From Bacteroidaceae bacterium HV4-6-C5C (GTDB lineage Bacteria > Bacteroidota > Bacteroidia > Bacteroidales > Bacteroidaceae): DNA of 64,000 nt. Both the position numbers and the translations under genes were made by a program. The stretch covers positions 1 to 64,000 of the forward strand of contig VOIU01000003.1 of NCBI GenBank assembly GCA_007896885.1. The letters run 5' to 3'. Under the pieces are notes generated by a model, which saw nothing but the letters and a program-made list of their open reading frames with translations, was not told the DNA's origin and searched no databases. The first letter of the stretch is position 1. Every line of letters starts with the position of its first letter. Positions 36,801 through 45,968 of this stretch are shown piece after piece.

Positions 36801-39654
36801 TAAACTTCTTCCCGGGCAGCAGGAAGAATGGAAATTGACTATAAAGACTCCAAAAGGGAATGCTGCTAACGCGGAAATGCTGGCTACAATGTATGATGCA
36901 TCTTTGGATAAGATTTATCCAAACCGGCAATTATTCAAAATTGATTATCCATTTCCTTATTACTATTATAATTGGTCGAGGAGTTATTCTGGTGGTGTTT
37001 ATTATAACTGTGTCTTTCCGATGTCATATCCTTTCTATCAAGAACTGGTTTATGACAGATTTTTCCTACCATCAAATGATCTACAAGAGTCCGGAACCTT
37101 ACGCTTTACCGCACCAGTTGTAAAACTGGATTATGCTGTAGCAGAAGGAAATATAGTAAAGTCTCAGGAAAAACTTTCCCGAACCAAAGTTGCAGTTTCT
37201 ATTGCTGATGTGAAAGGAAATGATGAAGCCTATGGGCAAGACCTTGTAGATCTCAAAGAAGTTATTGTTGGATCGGGAACCCAGAAAAAAGTTTCAAATG
37301 CCATTCATGATAACGACCAGATTGACAATTCAGCTCTTCGGTCCAATTTTTCGGAAACAGCCTTTTTCTATCCTCAGTTGCGTACCAATGAAAAGGGGGA
37401 GATTGCGTTCTCGTTTACTATGCCCGAGAGCCTTACCCGTTGGAACTTCCGTGGATATGCGCATACAAAAGATATGCTGACCGGTACCCTTGAAGGTAGC
37501 ACAGTGACTGCAAAAGAATTTATGCTTTCACCAAATCTTCCCCGTTTTGTACGCGTGGGTGATCATACATCCATTGCTGCTTCAATTAGCAACCTTACCG
37601 GTAAGGAGATAAGGGGAATTACGCGGTTTGAATTGTTTGATCCAATGTCCGATAAGATCATTTCTACACAAAAGCAATCCTTCATTGTCGATGCCGGAAA
37701 AACCGTTCCGGTGAAGTTTGATTTCGACATTACAGATCGCTATACTTTATTGGGAGTTCGTCTTATTGCAGATGGCGGATCGTTCAGCGACGGTGAGCAA
37801 CATATATTGCCGGTGCTTAGTGATAAGGAATACATAACGGAGAGCATAACTTTGCCTATAAGAGGAGAGGAAACACGTACTTTTGCTTTAGACAGTCTCT
37901 TTAACCGGAATAGCAAAACGGCTACTAATCGGAGGCTGACTATAGAGTTTACTTCGAATCCCGCTTGGTATGCCGTTCAAGCCTTACCTGCAATGAATTT
38001 GCCTAAAAATGATAATGCCATATCTTGGGCGACGGCTTATTATGCAAATTCAGTCGCTTCTTTTATCGTTAATAGTCAACCTCGAATAAAAACGCTATTC
38101 GATAGTTGGAGAGCTACAGGAGGTAATAAAGATACATTCATGAGCAGGTTACAGAAAAATCAAGATGTAAAGAATATCTTGATCGAAGAGACTCCATGGT
38201 TAAGTCAAGCAACCTCCGAGGCAGAACAGATGGCTCGTATTGCCACTTTATTTGATTTAAATAATCTGTCGAATAATAATATTGCCGCACTTACGAAGCT
38301 TAAAGACCTCCAAAATGCGAATGGATCTTGGAGCTGGTGTAAAGGGATGAATGGAGGCTTTTCAATGACTGCCTATATTGCGGAATTGTTGATTCGTCTT
38401 CCTTTACTTACCGGCAGTGCTAATTCCAATGAGGCACAGCAGATGTTACAATCGGCATGGACATATCTTCACAGTGAAGCTAATCGGGAATATAAAGCGA
38501 TATTAAGAGCTAAAGATAAAGGTGAAAAGAATGACTTAATTTCTTCTTCTGCTCTGACCTACATGTATCTTCTTGCCGTATCAGGAGAAAAGGTACCGAG
38601 TACGAATGAAGAAGCTTGTCGGTATTACTTGTCGCTTGTCGCTAAGAATTTAATGGGCTCTTCTATCTGTTTCAAATCTTATGCTGCTGTAATCTTACAT
38701 AAGAATGGTCGTACAGCCGAAGCAAAAGATTTTGTAAATTCGATCAAAGAACATTTGATAAAGACATCTGAGAGAGGTGCTTATTTTGCATTTTCAGAGA
38801 GGCCATATTTATGGGGCATGTTACCTGTTTCTATTCATGTGGGAGCAATGGACGCTTTACGTTATGTTGAAGGAAATACTTCTTTGCTCGAAGAGATGAA
38901 GCTTTGGTTGCTTAAGCAAAAACAAACGACTAATTGGAATTCGCCGGTGACTGATGCCGATGCCGTATATGCTTTGCTCTGTCAAGGTACTAATCTGTTG
39001 GCTGAATCAGGAAACGTTTCTATTAAGCTAGGTAATAAAGTAATAGATACCACTTCACCGAGCGTTCAATCTACCGCAGGATTTGGCTATGTAAAAGAAG
39101 TTTTTGATGGAGATAGTCCTGTCGTTCGAGCAAAGTCTGTAACAGTTACTAAACGTGATGAAGGGGCAGCTTGGGGAGCTGTCTACGCCCAATATCTCGA
39201 AGATATCTCTGCTGTGAAGCAATTGGGAAGTGAGCTGAATGTAGAAAAGAAGCTCTATGTGCAACATTCTTTAGCAAATGGAAAAAGTGAACTCCAGCCG
39301 ATCTCTCCTTCCACAATACTCAATGTAGGAGATAAAGTTGTGTCCCGTCTAACGATTCGACTTGATCGTGCAATGGACTTTGTTCAACTGAAAGATCAGC
39401 GTGCAGCATGTTTTGAACCGGAGTTTACGTTGTCCGGTTATCAATGGAATGGGGGTGTTGGTTATTACACAGAAGTCAAAGATGCTTCTACCAATTTCTT
39501 CTTCGATCATTTGGATAAAGGGGTTTGGGTACTGGAATATAGTTACCGGGCTGCCCGTGGTGGTCAATATGAAAGCGGACTGGCAACTTTGCAATGTGCA
39601 TACGCACCCGAATATGCTACACATTCAACTTCGAGTAAAGTATCGGTAAAATAA
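33826..39654 (+). CDS. Bacterial alpha-2-macroglobulin family protein, thioester-less
   Basis: A 1942-residue secreted protein. ATG 33826 gives MKKYHRIYHCFVIALIAVLS and a signal peptide ending LYAQ; the longer frame overlaps the putA terminator. Residues ~25-350 are a Bacteroidetes-specific helical N-terminal part; macroglobulin beta domains follow (TDRALYRPAQTVYVKGVAY is the typical MG2 entry), then the A2M domain (TMPESLTRWNFRGYAHTKD) near 1190 and the helical domain (LQNANGSWSWCKGMNGG) near 1500. At the place where a C-x-E-Q thioester would lie the sequence reads NDNAISWATAYY, so covalent trapping is absent. A stretch at ~1143-1155 (LKEVIVGSGTQKK) resembles the TonB-box/plug start of SusC proteins. 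Role: presumably periplasmic protease inhibition or envelope protection. Confidence 0.9.
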   Translation: MKKYHRIYHCFVIALIAVLSSNLNVLYAQTFDQLWKQVGQAQKKDLPQTTIKLTDQIYRKGEREKNVPQMLKAYITRSYFQNSQTPDSFYVNLKSLEDWALREQNVVNRAVLNSLIAGIYADYASDNSWELRQRTPLQLNEKELPNDIREWSANLFAKQVMKYTSESLKDFSELQKTSTRIYSPFVIQGNASRYYHHDMYHLLASRAVSALKQVSSLSVETDAVCKKEIEQVFGKTIDLYKKTADGSEAIILTTLDWLDWQKDQNKPVFRHFAENRDIEKEAYLHDINVLIDTYSGRDVCAEAYMAKATYYRELNKNVEALAVCDEAIMHYPKYARIGLLKGIRKEILQPMLSMSASKVTYPGDSLRIDINHRNLEGFAVSFYKMTGLTRAQLEEGADMSLSSLIKKKGKEVSKQHFQLLRSNDYQSADTVFRVPTPNIPGVYALQLIPDEKTGGTSENLITLTRFKVLTLGLPNNNSEIVALDAATGYPIDNAQISIYSTKGAVVKQLTTGKDGKVSVEWNSDYRTLAATKGEDNAMPPQYGQNYRNWEIGRNKVEQVKLITDRALYRPAQTVYVKGVAYVQENDSANIAPGRKYTLVLRDVNNRELSKKEVTTNEFGSFTTDFSLPSACLNGTYMLEVMNIQGATRNIQVEEYKRPTFEITFDAPKESYQIGDSVLVKGLVKTFSGVPVQNVEINYTVTRNYNPWLMGSYIERVGNATPLKSGKKSIDSDGHFSIPVYLEGVEGLSESIFNYVIEANVTSVAGETQRASTSLAAGNRSLFLSTDFADRVCKDDTVRATFFARNLSEKPIDIRGEYRLVRLENGKKQTILHNSFTSNKETLLTEWQKLPSGSYELQLSARDKDGRTVDYKQSIILFSYWDNRPVSKSDIWLYTRNTDFDDAHPAQFCFGTSFKDAYVMVDMFSGNKRLKSSILQISDSIVRYEVPFLPEYGRQAEFLFTFIKDNVIYSKNVSLNKRLPSKELTMKWEVFRDKLLPGQQEEWKLTIKTPKGNAANAEMLATMYDASLDKIYPNRQLFKIDYPFPYYYYNWSRSYSGGVYYNCVFPMSYPFYQELVYDRFFLPSNDLQESGTLRFTAPVVKLDYAVAEGNIVKSQEKLSRTKVAVSIADVKGNDEAYGQDLVDLKEVIVGSGTQKKVSNAIHDNDQIDNSALRSNFSETAFFYPQLRTNEKGEIAFSFTMPESLTRWNFRGYAHTKDMLTGTLEGSTVTAKEFMLSPNLPRFVRVGDHTSIAASISNLTGKEIRGITRFELFDPMSDKIISTQKQSFIVDAGKTVPVKFDFDITDRYTLLGVRLIADGGSFSDGEQHILPVLSDKEYITESITLPIRGEETRTFALDSLFNRNSKTATNRRLTIEFTSNPAWYAVQALPAMNLPKNDNAISWATAYYANSVASFIVNSQPRIKTLFDSWRATGGNKDTFMSRLQKNQDVKNILIEETPWLSQATSEAEQMARIATLFDLNNLSNNNIAALTKLKDLQNANGSWSWCKGMNGGFSMTAYIAELLIRLPLLTGSANSNEAQQMLQSAWTYLHSEANREYKAILRAKDKGEKNDLISSSALTYMYLLAVSGEKVPSTNEEACRYYLSLVAKNLMGSSICFKSYAAVILHKNGRTAEAKDFVNSIKEHLIKTSERGAYFAFSERPYLWGMLPVSIHVGAMDALRYVEGNTSLLEEMKLWLLKQKQTTNWNSPVTDADAVYALLCQGTNLLAESGNVSIKLGNKVIDTTSPSVQSTAGFGYVKEVFDGDSPVVRAKSVTVTKRDEGAAWGAVYAQYLEDISAVKQLGSELNVEKKLYVQHSLANGKSELQPISPSTILNVGDKVVSRLTIRLDRAMDFVQLKDQRAACFEPEFTLSGYQWNGGVGYYTEVKDASTNFFFDHLDKGVWVLEYSYRAARGGQYESGLATLQCAYAPEYATHSTSSKVSVK

Positions 39655-39735
39655 GCAATATTAGGAATTGGCAGTTAGGAACTTTCGATGAAAAGCCCTA
39701 CTTTTGCCTATTCTTAATAGATAAACCAAGTGAGA

Positions 39736-40803
39736 ATGAAACGATTCTTTATAACCTACATATTCGTTGCGTTAGGTGTTGCAATAATGGCTCAGCCCCG
39801 ATTCTCGTCGAATAAAGAGACTTTCAGTTTTGGACAGATCGAGTGGAAACATCCTGTCACAGTGCAATATATCGTAACTAATACGGGGAATAAACCATTG
39901 GTACTTACCGAAGTGGAGCCATCATGTGCTTGCGCTCTTGTACAGTGGACGAAAGAACCGATAGCATCCGGCGAGAAAGGAATGATTTCGGTGGAGTTTG
40001 ATGCTAAAGCTTTAGGGCATTTTGATAAGTCCATTGCAGTGTATTCCAATGCATCTCCTCACTTGACTTATCTTCATTTTACCGGAGAGGTTGTGACAGA
40101 AATAAAAGACTACACTCAAGGTTACCCTTACCTCATTGGACAGATACGTGTGGATAAAAATACGCTCGACTTTCCTAATGTATATCGTGGTGAACATGAT
40201 GTAGTGAAAATAGGTGTGGTAAATCTCTCTGATAAACCTTACGAACCGGTATTGATGCATTTACCTCCTTACTTGGAAATGGCGGTTCAACCGGAAACTT
40301 TGCAGAAAGGTGAGAAGGGGGTGATTTCACTTACACTTAAAGCTGAAAAGCTACCGGACTTCGGATTGACTCAAGCTTCTGTATACCTTGCCCGCTTTAG
40401 TGGAGATAAAGTGAGTGAAGAGAACGAAATTCCATTTTCTGCTGTATTATTACCTGATTTCTCAGGGCTAACAGACACTGAAAAAGCAAATGCACCTGTT
40501 GTTCATTTATCAAAGACAGAGGTTGATTTGTCTTCTATGCTGTTTAAGAAAAATAAAGCGAAAGAAGATATTTTAATAACCAATACCGGTAAGTCACCTT
40601 TACATGTAAATAAACTGCAGGTGTTTAATCCGGCTGTAGGAGTAAACTTGAAGAAAAGTATTCTTCAACCGGGAGAGACAGCCGCCTTGCGGGTGATGGT
40701 TGACAAAAAGAACATAGCTCGTAAACGTGGTTATCTGCGTATCTTAATGATTACTAATGATCCTGCTCAACCAAAAATTGAGATTAATATAAAAGCCAAA
40801 TAA
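39736..40803 (+). CDS. DUF1573-domain secreted protein
   Basis: A 355-residue protein with signal peptide MKRFFITYIFVALGVAIMAQ; the ATG at 39736 is preferred to the GTG two codons earlier. It contains two or three Ig-like DUF1573 repeats: FSFGQIEWKHPVTVQYIVTNTGNKPL with the characteristic PSCACA at ~65, a second around 135-210 (LDFPNVYRGEHDVVKIGVVN) and a third at ~262-350 (KEDILITNTGKSPLHVNKL). Such domains resemble ASPM/SPD-2/Hydin beta-sandwiches; their biochemical role is unknown. It follows the macroglobulin gene by about 80 bases and meaB starts 4 bases after its stop, so the three are probably one operon. Confidence 0.88.
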   Translation: MKRFFITYIFVALGVAIMAQPRFSSNKETFSFGQIEWKHPVTVQYIVTNTGNKPLVLTEVEPSCACALVQWTKEPIASGEKGMISVEFDAKALGHFDKSIAVYSNASPHLTYLHFTGEVVTEIKDYTQGYPYLIGQIRVDKNTLDFPNVYRGEHDVVKIGVVNLSDKPYEPVLMHLPPYLEMAVQPETLQKGEKGVISLTLKAEKLPDFGLTQASVYLARFSGDKVSEENEIPFSAVLLPDFSGLTDTEKANAPVVHLSKTEVDLSSMLFKKNKAKEDILITNTGKSPLHVNKLQVFNPAVGVNLKKSILQPGETAALRVMVDKKNIARKRGYLRILMITNDPAQPKIEINIKAK

Positions 40804-40807
40804 GATC

Positions 40808-41923
40808 ATGGAACATCCTGAAAACTGTGAAGACTATAAAGGACTTACTGTAAATGCAGGCATTGAACAGCCTTCTTCTGTTAATCCATATCTGAAAGAA
40901 AGACGTAAAATACGCAAAAGAGAACTTACGGTCTGTGAATTCGTAGATGGAATTGTAAAAGGTGATATTACTATACTCAGTCAGGCTGTAACTTTGATTG
41001 AGAGTGTAAAGCCGGAGCATCACGCTATTGCCCAACAAGTAATAGAGAAGTGTCTTCCTTATTCCGGTAATTCCATTCGTGTAGGAATTAGTGGTGTACC
41101 TGGTGCGGGTAAAAGTACTTCTATTGATGTTTTTGGATTGCATGTACTGGAAAAGTATGAAGGTAAACTAGCTGTTCTCGCTATAGACCCTAGCAGTGAA
41201 CGTAGCAAGGGAAGCATACTCGGCGATAAAACGCGTATGGAAAAACTTTCAGTGCACCCAAAGTCTTTTATACGTCCTAGCCCATCTGCCGGTTCTTTAG
41301 GTGGGGTGGCTCGAAAAACTCGTGAAACTATAATCCTATGTGAGGCAGCAGGCTTTGATAAAATTTTTGTGGAGACCGTCGGAGTAGGGCAGAGTGAAAC
41401 TGCCGTACATTCTATGGTGGACTTCTTCTTGTTGATACAGTTAGCGGGGACAGGGGATGAACTCCAGGGAATAAAACGTGGAATAATGGAGATGGCTGAT
41501 GGTATCGTTATAAATAAAGCCGATGGAGATAATCTGGATCGTGCAAAGCTTGCAGCTTCGCAATTCCGTAATGCACTACACCTTTTCCCAACTCCCGATT
41601 CTGGTTGGGAACCTCAAGTCTTGACTTATTCAGGTTTCTATAATTTGGGTGTAAAAGAAATCTGGGATATGATTTATAAATACATCGATTTTGTGAAAGA
41701 TAACGGCTACTTTGAATATCGCCGTAATGAGCAGAGCAAATACTGGATGTACGAAAGTATAAACGAATGGCTTCGTAACAGCTTTTATCAGAACCCTAAA
41801 ATAGAGTCTTTAATGGCAGAGAAAGAACAAATGGTCTTGCAAGGAAAGCTGACCTCTTTTGCTGCTGCCAAAGATTTGTTGGATATATACTTCAAGGGAT
41901 TGTCCGATAATTCTTATACGTGA
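40808..41923 (+). CDS. meaB: Methylmalonyl-CoA mutase-associated GTPase MeaB
   Basis: A 371-residue G3E-type GTPase that loads and protects the adenosylcobalamin of methylmalonyl-CoA mutase, an enzyme of the succinate-propionate pathway used by Bacteroides. Seen are the P-loop GVPGAGKST at 96-104, the MeaB signature VLAIDPSSERSKGSILGDKTRM, the switch region FVETVGVGQSE and the guanine-specificity motif NKADGDN. The C-terminal helices provide dimerisation. The mutase genes are not in this window, so meaB is unlinked from them here and instead follows the DUF1573 gene by 4 bases. Confidence 0.95.
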   Translation: MEHPENCEDYKGLTVNAGIEQPSSVNPYLKERRKIRKRELTVCEFVDGIVKGDITILSQAVTLIESVKPEHHAIAQQVIEKCLPYSGNSIRVGISGVPGAGKSTSIDVFGLHVLEKYEGKLAVLAIDPSSERSKGSILGDKTRMEKLSVHPKSFIRPSPSAGSLGGVARKTRETIILCEAAGFDKIFVETVGVGQSETAVHSMVDFFLLIQLAGTGDELQGIKRGIMEMADGIVINKADGDNLDRAKLAASQFRNALHLFPTPDSGWEPQVLTYSGFYNLGVKEIWDMIYKYIDFVKDNGYFEYRRNEQSKYWMYESINEWLRNSFYQNPKIESLMAEKEQMVLQGKLTSFAAAKDLLDIYFKGLSDNSYT

Positions 41924-41949
41924 TATAGGGAGAACTATTGCTGTGACTC

Positions 41950-44859
41950 TTATTTCGTTAACTCTTCCTTTATTTCCTCGTTTAATTCTGTTACGGATAG
42001 GATAATGGATGACAGCATTTTCTCCTTTACCCTCGCATTGGACTCAAGTTCGAAATTTACTACCATATTATAGATTTCTTTGATTTGCATATTACCAATC
42101 ACTCCTTTTAGTGAATGGATTTTTATTTTGGCATCATCTGAATTAATATTAATGTTTTTCCAATCATCCTTAATGCTGCCATACAGATCAATGAAAGAAG
42201 ATAATAGTTCTTTGGTAAATTCTCTGTTGTTGAATGTATCATTGAGGTATGCTAAATCAAGATATTTATAACCTTCTAATTCCGATATATTCTTTTTGTT
42301 TTGGGTTTCTTGTTTGAGCTTGAAATAGTTGCTAATTATGCCATATAACTCTTTGAGAATAATAGGCTTTCCCAGATGATGGTTAAAACCTGCTTCATTT
42401 GAGTTTTGGATATCTTCATCCGATGCACTGGCGCTCATTCCGACAATGGGAGTATAGGTATTGAATTCTCTTATTTTTTTTGCGGCTTCATGCCCATCCA
42501 TTACGGGCATTTGGATATCCATGAATATAATATCATAGTTGTTTTTCATCACTTTGTTGACTGCTTCAAAGCCATTAATTGCCACATCAACTTGAAAACC
42601 TATTTTCTCGAGCAAGTGAATAGCAATGAGTAAATTTGTCTCATTGTCCTCTACCAACAATGCTAATTTGGGCTCTCCCAATATAAATTTATTGGTTTGT
42701 GGAGGTTCTTTTTTAGATGATGCTTGGGCTTTATCGCCAGTCAAGATAGAATATAGCTGATTTGGTATAAGTGGTTTGGGTAGATATTGAATGTTTGATA
42801 GAGAGGAGAACATGCTAATAAATTGTGTTCTCTCATATTCGGATATTAAAATACTGATATCATTATCCTGACTATAGCCTTGAATTATTTGGTAAATGAA
42901 TTGACAATTATCAGCATAACTCTCCCAATCAATTAATACTAAGTTTTCTTTTTTTATATCTGGAAGTTGCTCCACATGTGAATAGCAGATAGCTTCTTTA
43001 TAGCCGATTTTCTGCAATATATCCAAAATGGAGTCCGACTCGTTTTTGAATCGATTAAAGATAATGACATTTGTGTATTTTAAGGATTCATTATCCTTTC
43101 TCTCTTTCACACCTTGCTTGAAATCAATAAGTACATCAAAATAGAACTCAGTACCAAATCCTTCTTGGCTTTTGAAAGATATGTGTCCACCCATCATCTC
43201 TATTAATTTTTTGGAGATAGTGAGTCCTAATCCTGTGCCTCCAAATCTTTTGCTCGTGCTGGTATCTCCTTGCTCAAATTCGGTGAAGAGTTTAGCTTGC
43301 TTAGATTCGCTAATACCAATTCCTGTATCTGCTATTTTGAATTCCAATTTAACCTTATTATCAATGATTTCAGATTGGGTATATATACTGACACTTCCCT
43401 TCTCTGTGAACTTGAAAGCGTTACCTACTAAGTTGATTAATATCTGAGATAAGCGGAGTTCATCTCCAATAAGTATTTCGGGAATATCGGGATTAATGAA
43501 GAAAGTGTATCGTAGCTTTTTTACATGAGCCATATATCCAAATACGTCGGATAATTTTTCAAAGATATGAGTCATTTCAAATTCCTCATCTGCCAGAGTC
43601 AGTTTTTTGGCTTCTATTTTTGAGAAATCTAGAATGTCATTGACTATCTGTAGTAATAATTCTGAAGAAGATATGATTTTGTGGATATACTCATCTTGAA
43701 TATTATCTAATTCTGTTTCAGATAGCATGTTGGATAATCCGATGATACCATGCAAGGGAGTCCGGATTTCATGTGACATATTGGCTAGAAATTCAGATTT
43801 AGCTTCACTGGCAATTAAAGCACGCTCTTTTGCATCTTGTATTTCTTTTTCTATTCTTTTATATTCTGTTATATCTATATTTACTCCGATAACAATAATA
43901 TCATTACTTTTTCCGTCTTCTACTTTTATGCCTCGTGCGTTTATATATTTTTTAGTTCCTTTATTCCCGGTAATTTCGAATTGAACATTAAAAGTCTCAT
44001 TTGTTTGGATACTTGTCATAAAATTATTGTGAACTATTTCTCTTTCTTCTGATTTAAGAAATTTATTCCATTTTTCTATATCGATAGGCTCTTGTATGTT
44101 ATCAAGCTCATATATTTGATACATTGATGGATCCCATTCTACAATTGACTGGTTAATGTTAAATTTCCAAATGCCTAAATTTGCAGATTCTGTTGCTAGC
44201 TTTAGCTTATATTCATTGTCCTTTATCTTTGCAAAACTCATATTATATTTATTAACTAATGGTAAGATTATGAAAATCGTTTCCAGTGCAAATATAAATA
44301 GTGTAGCTACTACGAAAATTAGGAGCAAAAGAAGAATTCTACTATTATAATCTTTAGACTCTTTTACTAATTTATTGACAATAGAATCAAGACTAGGCAA
44401 TAAATCGTATGCACTATTTCTTATGATAGATGCGTTTTCGCGACTCGGGATTGTGAGATAATTTTCTACAAAGTGAAGATATCTAATAGTTTTGTCATGT
44501 GCATTAATATATTGAATCCTAATAGATGCTGAAGATTTGCTACTCTGAATTATTCTCGATACAAGCTTTGTGTTTTTTTGCATTTCAACAAAGTCTGATT
44601 CGAGATTTTCCCAACTAACCTTATCTTTATTGGTAGTATGCATTATTACATCAAGTGCTATTCTTTGGGAATGCATTCTTTGTCGTCCTGCATAATTTAT
44701 AATTTCCTCATTATACATCTTTGTGTTCATGAAGAATAATATCATGCAGAGGTATATTATAGCAAAGGCAAAAAGAGTTGCATATATAATAATCATTGAT
44801 TTTGTCACATTTTTTTCAGAGCTCTTGATGTCGTATATTGCCTGTTGTATTTTTTTCAT
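41950..44859 (-). CDS. Hybrid sensor histidine kinase with receiver and HPt domains
   Basis: A 969-residue membrane kinase. Two TM helices (~22-45 and ~176-200) enclose a periplasmic helical sensor with [16 protein letters not shown], the PilJ/NarX-like type IV sensor motif. A PAS domain (~215-335) follows, then HisKA with phospho-acceptor His363 in [13 protein letters not shown], the ATPase domain ([29 protein letters not shown]), a degenerate receiver (~590-690), a canonical receiver with phospho-acceptor Asp781 in [11 protein letters not shown], and a C-terminal HPt domain with His915 in KIHSLKGV. This is the complete BarA/TorS-type phosphorelay in one chain; no output regulator is adjacent. 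The signal is unknown, although the PilJ-type sensor could detect small ions. Confidence 0.92.
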   Translation of the reverse strand: MKKIQQAIYDIKSSEKNVTKSMIIIYATLFAFAIIYLCMILFFMNTKMYNEEIINYAGRQRMHSQRIALDVIMHTTNKDKVSWENLESDFVEMQKNTKLVSRIIQSSKSSASIRIQYINAHDKTIRYLHFVENYLTIPSRENASIIRNSAYDLLPSLDSIVNKLVKESKDYNSRILLLLLIFVVATLFIFALETIFIILPLVNKYNMSFAKIKDNEYKLKLATESANLGIWKFNINQSIVEWDPSMYQIYELDNIQEPIDIEKWNKFLKSEEREIVHNNFMTSIQTNETFNVQFEITGNKGTKKYINARGIKVEDGKSNDIIVIGVNIDITEYKRIEKEIQDAKERALIASEAKSEFLANMSHEIRTPLHGIIGLSNMLSETELDNIQDEYIHKIISSSELLLQIVNDILDFSKIEAKKLTLADEEFEMTHIFEKLSDVFGYMAHVKKLRYTFFINPDIPEILIGDELRLSQILINLVGNAFKFTEKGSVSIYTQSEIIDNKVKLEFKIADTGIGISESKQAKLFTEFEQGDTSTSKRFGGTGLGLTISKKLIEMMGGHISFKSQEGFGTEFYFDVLIDFKQGVKERKDNESLKYTNVIIFNRFKNESDSILDILQKIGYKEAICYSHVEQLPDIKKENLVLIDWESYADNCQFIYQIIQGYSQDNDISILISEYERTQFISMFSSLSNIQYLPKPLIPNQLYSILTGDKAQASSKKEPPQTNKFILGEPKLALLVEDNETNLLIAIHLLEKIGFQVDVAINGFEAVNKVMKNNYDIIFMDIQMPVMDGHEAAKKIREFNTYTPIVGMSASASDEDIQNSNEAGFNHHLGKPIILKELYGIISNYFKLKQETQNKKNISELEGYKYLDLAYLNDTFNNREFTKELLSSFIDLYGSIKDDWKNININSDDAKIKIHSLKGVIGNMQIKEIYNMVVNFELESNARVKEKMLSSIILSVTELNEEIKEELTK

Positions 44860-45322
44860 ATAGCTGTATATTTATCTTTTAGACAAGTTTTTTGTTAGAA
44901 GATTTTTCTTTTTATATATATATTCAAAGTTTAGAATATAACAATTCTATGTTCTATTTGTTTTGTTTATTTTGTTATAAATCAGTTGATTGATCATGCT
45001 AAAGAGTATTTGGGGGCATAATGATTATTATTCACAAGTCTAATACTTTATAATAGCAGTTCTTTTTCTATGTAATTTCGTTGCTGATATTCTCTTGTTG
45101 AAAATAACGTTTGTTGTATAGAGAAATCTGCTAGTATATTCATCTCTTATGTTCAATCTTATATTCTCCATTTTATCAATTGGAGGATGCGAGTTCTTTC
45201 ATTGGTCATAGGCAATACCTTTCTATTCTCACTACATATTTTCAACCTTTGTAGCGAACATTAGATACTGTAACTATGTTTGCAGATTAAAAAATGATAG
45301 TTTAATATTAAAGAATGAAGTT
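44860..45322. other. Divergent spacer between kinase and nitroreductase
   Basis: 463 AT-rich bases without a gene. The only element I can support is the TATGTTTG box at 45275-45282 for the nitroreductase. I found no convincing promoter for the kinase. Confidence 0.5.
45248..45282 (+). promoter_or_regulatory. Promoter of the nitroreductase gene
   Basis: TATGTTTG at 45275-45282 matches the -7 consensus and lies 41 bases before the ATG. A TTTG at 45248-45251 is 23 bases upstream, slightly more than the usual 19-21. Confidence 0.5.
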
Positions 45323-45922
45323 ATGAGTTTTTTGGATTTGGCAAAAAGTAGGTATACTACTAAGAAGTTTGATTCGGAGAAGAAGATTTCCGAGGATAAG
45401 ATAGCGCAACTAAAAGAAATATTAAGATTAAGTCCTTCGTCTATTGACAGCCAACCTTGGAAATTTGTGTTTGTGTCTGATGTCAAAATGAAGAAAGAAC
45501 TGGCTGGTGCTTCCTTTTTTAATGAGCATAAAGTAAATGATGCAAGCCATCTAGTTATATTTTATACATTGGATGACCTGCAAGCGTTTGAAGACCGGAT
45601 TGTACAAAATTACCCTGAGGGAGCTGTTGCTTATTATAATAATAATATAAAGTCCCGTCCTGAATCGGATGTTAAAAATTGGATGGCTCATCAGGTGTAT
45701 CTTTCTTTAGGTTTCTTCCTGAGTGCTTGTGCAAGTATAGGGATTGATTCCACTCCAATGGAAGGCATTAATATTTTGGAATATGGTAGAATATTGCCTC
45801 TAAAAGGCTACAAACCTTTATTTGCAGTAGCAATAGGATATCGTTCCGGCGAAGATGTCAATCAGCCTTCAATAACTCCTAAGAGTCGCCTGGAGCCTGA
45901 AGATGTTATTCTGTCTATCTAA
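45323..45922 (+). CDS. NAD(P)H-dependent nitroreductase family protein
   Basis: A 199-residue flavoprotein of the NfsB-like family that uses FMN to reduce nitro groups or quinones. Visible are the FMN phosphate contact region (SRYTTKKFDSEKKI, residues 9-22), the LSPSSIDSQPWKFVFV segment that lies over the flavin, KNWMAHQVYLSLGFFL and the C-terminal GYRSGED. The length is slightly below NfsB (217). In Bacteroides such enzymes influence metronidazole activation, but which nitroreductase this is cannot be told from sequence. It is monocistronic and ends at a shared terminator. Confidence 0.92.
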   Translation: MSFLDLAKSRYTTKKFDSEKKISEDKIAQLKEILRLSPSSIDSQPWKFVFVSDVKMKKELAGASFFNEHKVNDASHLVIFYTLDDLQAFEDRIVQNYPEGAVAYYNNNIKSRPESDVKNWMAHQVYLSLGFFLSACASIGIDSTPMEGINILEYGRILPLKGYKPLFAVAIGYRSGEDVNQPSITPKSRLEPEDVILSI

Positions 45923-45927
45923 AAATT

Positions 45928-45968
45928 AAAGCCGGTTGAGCTGTTAAACTTCTCTTCCGGCTTTTTCA
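45928..45968. terminator. Convergent terminator, nitroreductase / DMT transporter
   Basis: AAAGCCGG (45928-45935) pairs with CCGGCTTT (45957-45964) followed by TT. It overlaps the last codons of the minus-strand transporter gene and could serve both directions. Confidence 0.6.
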
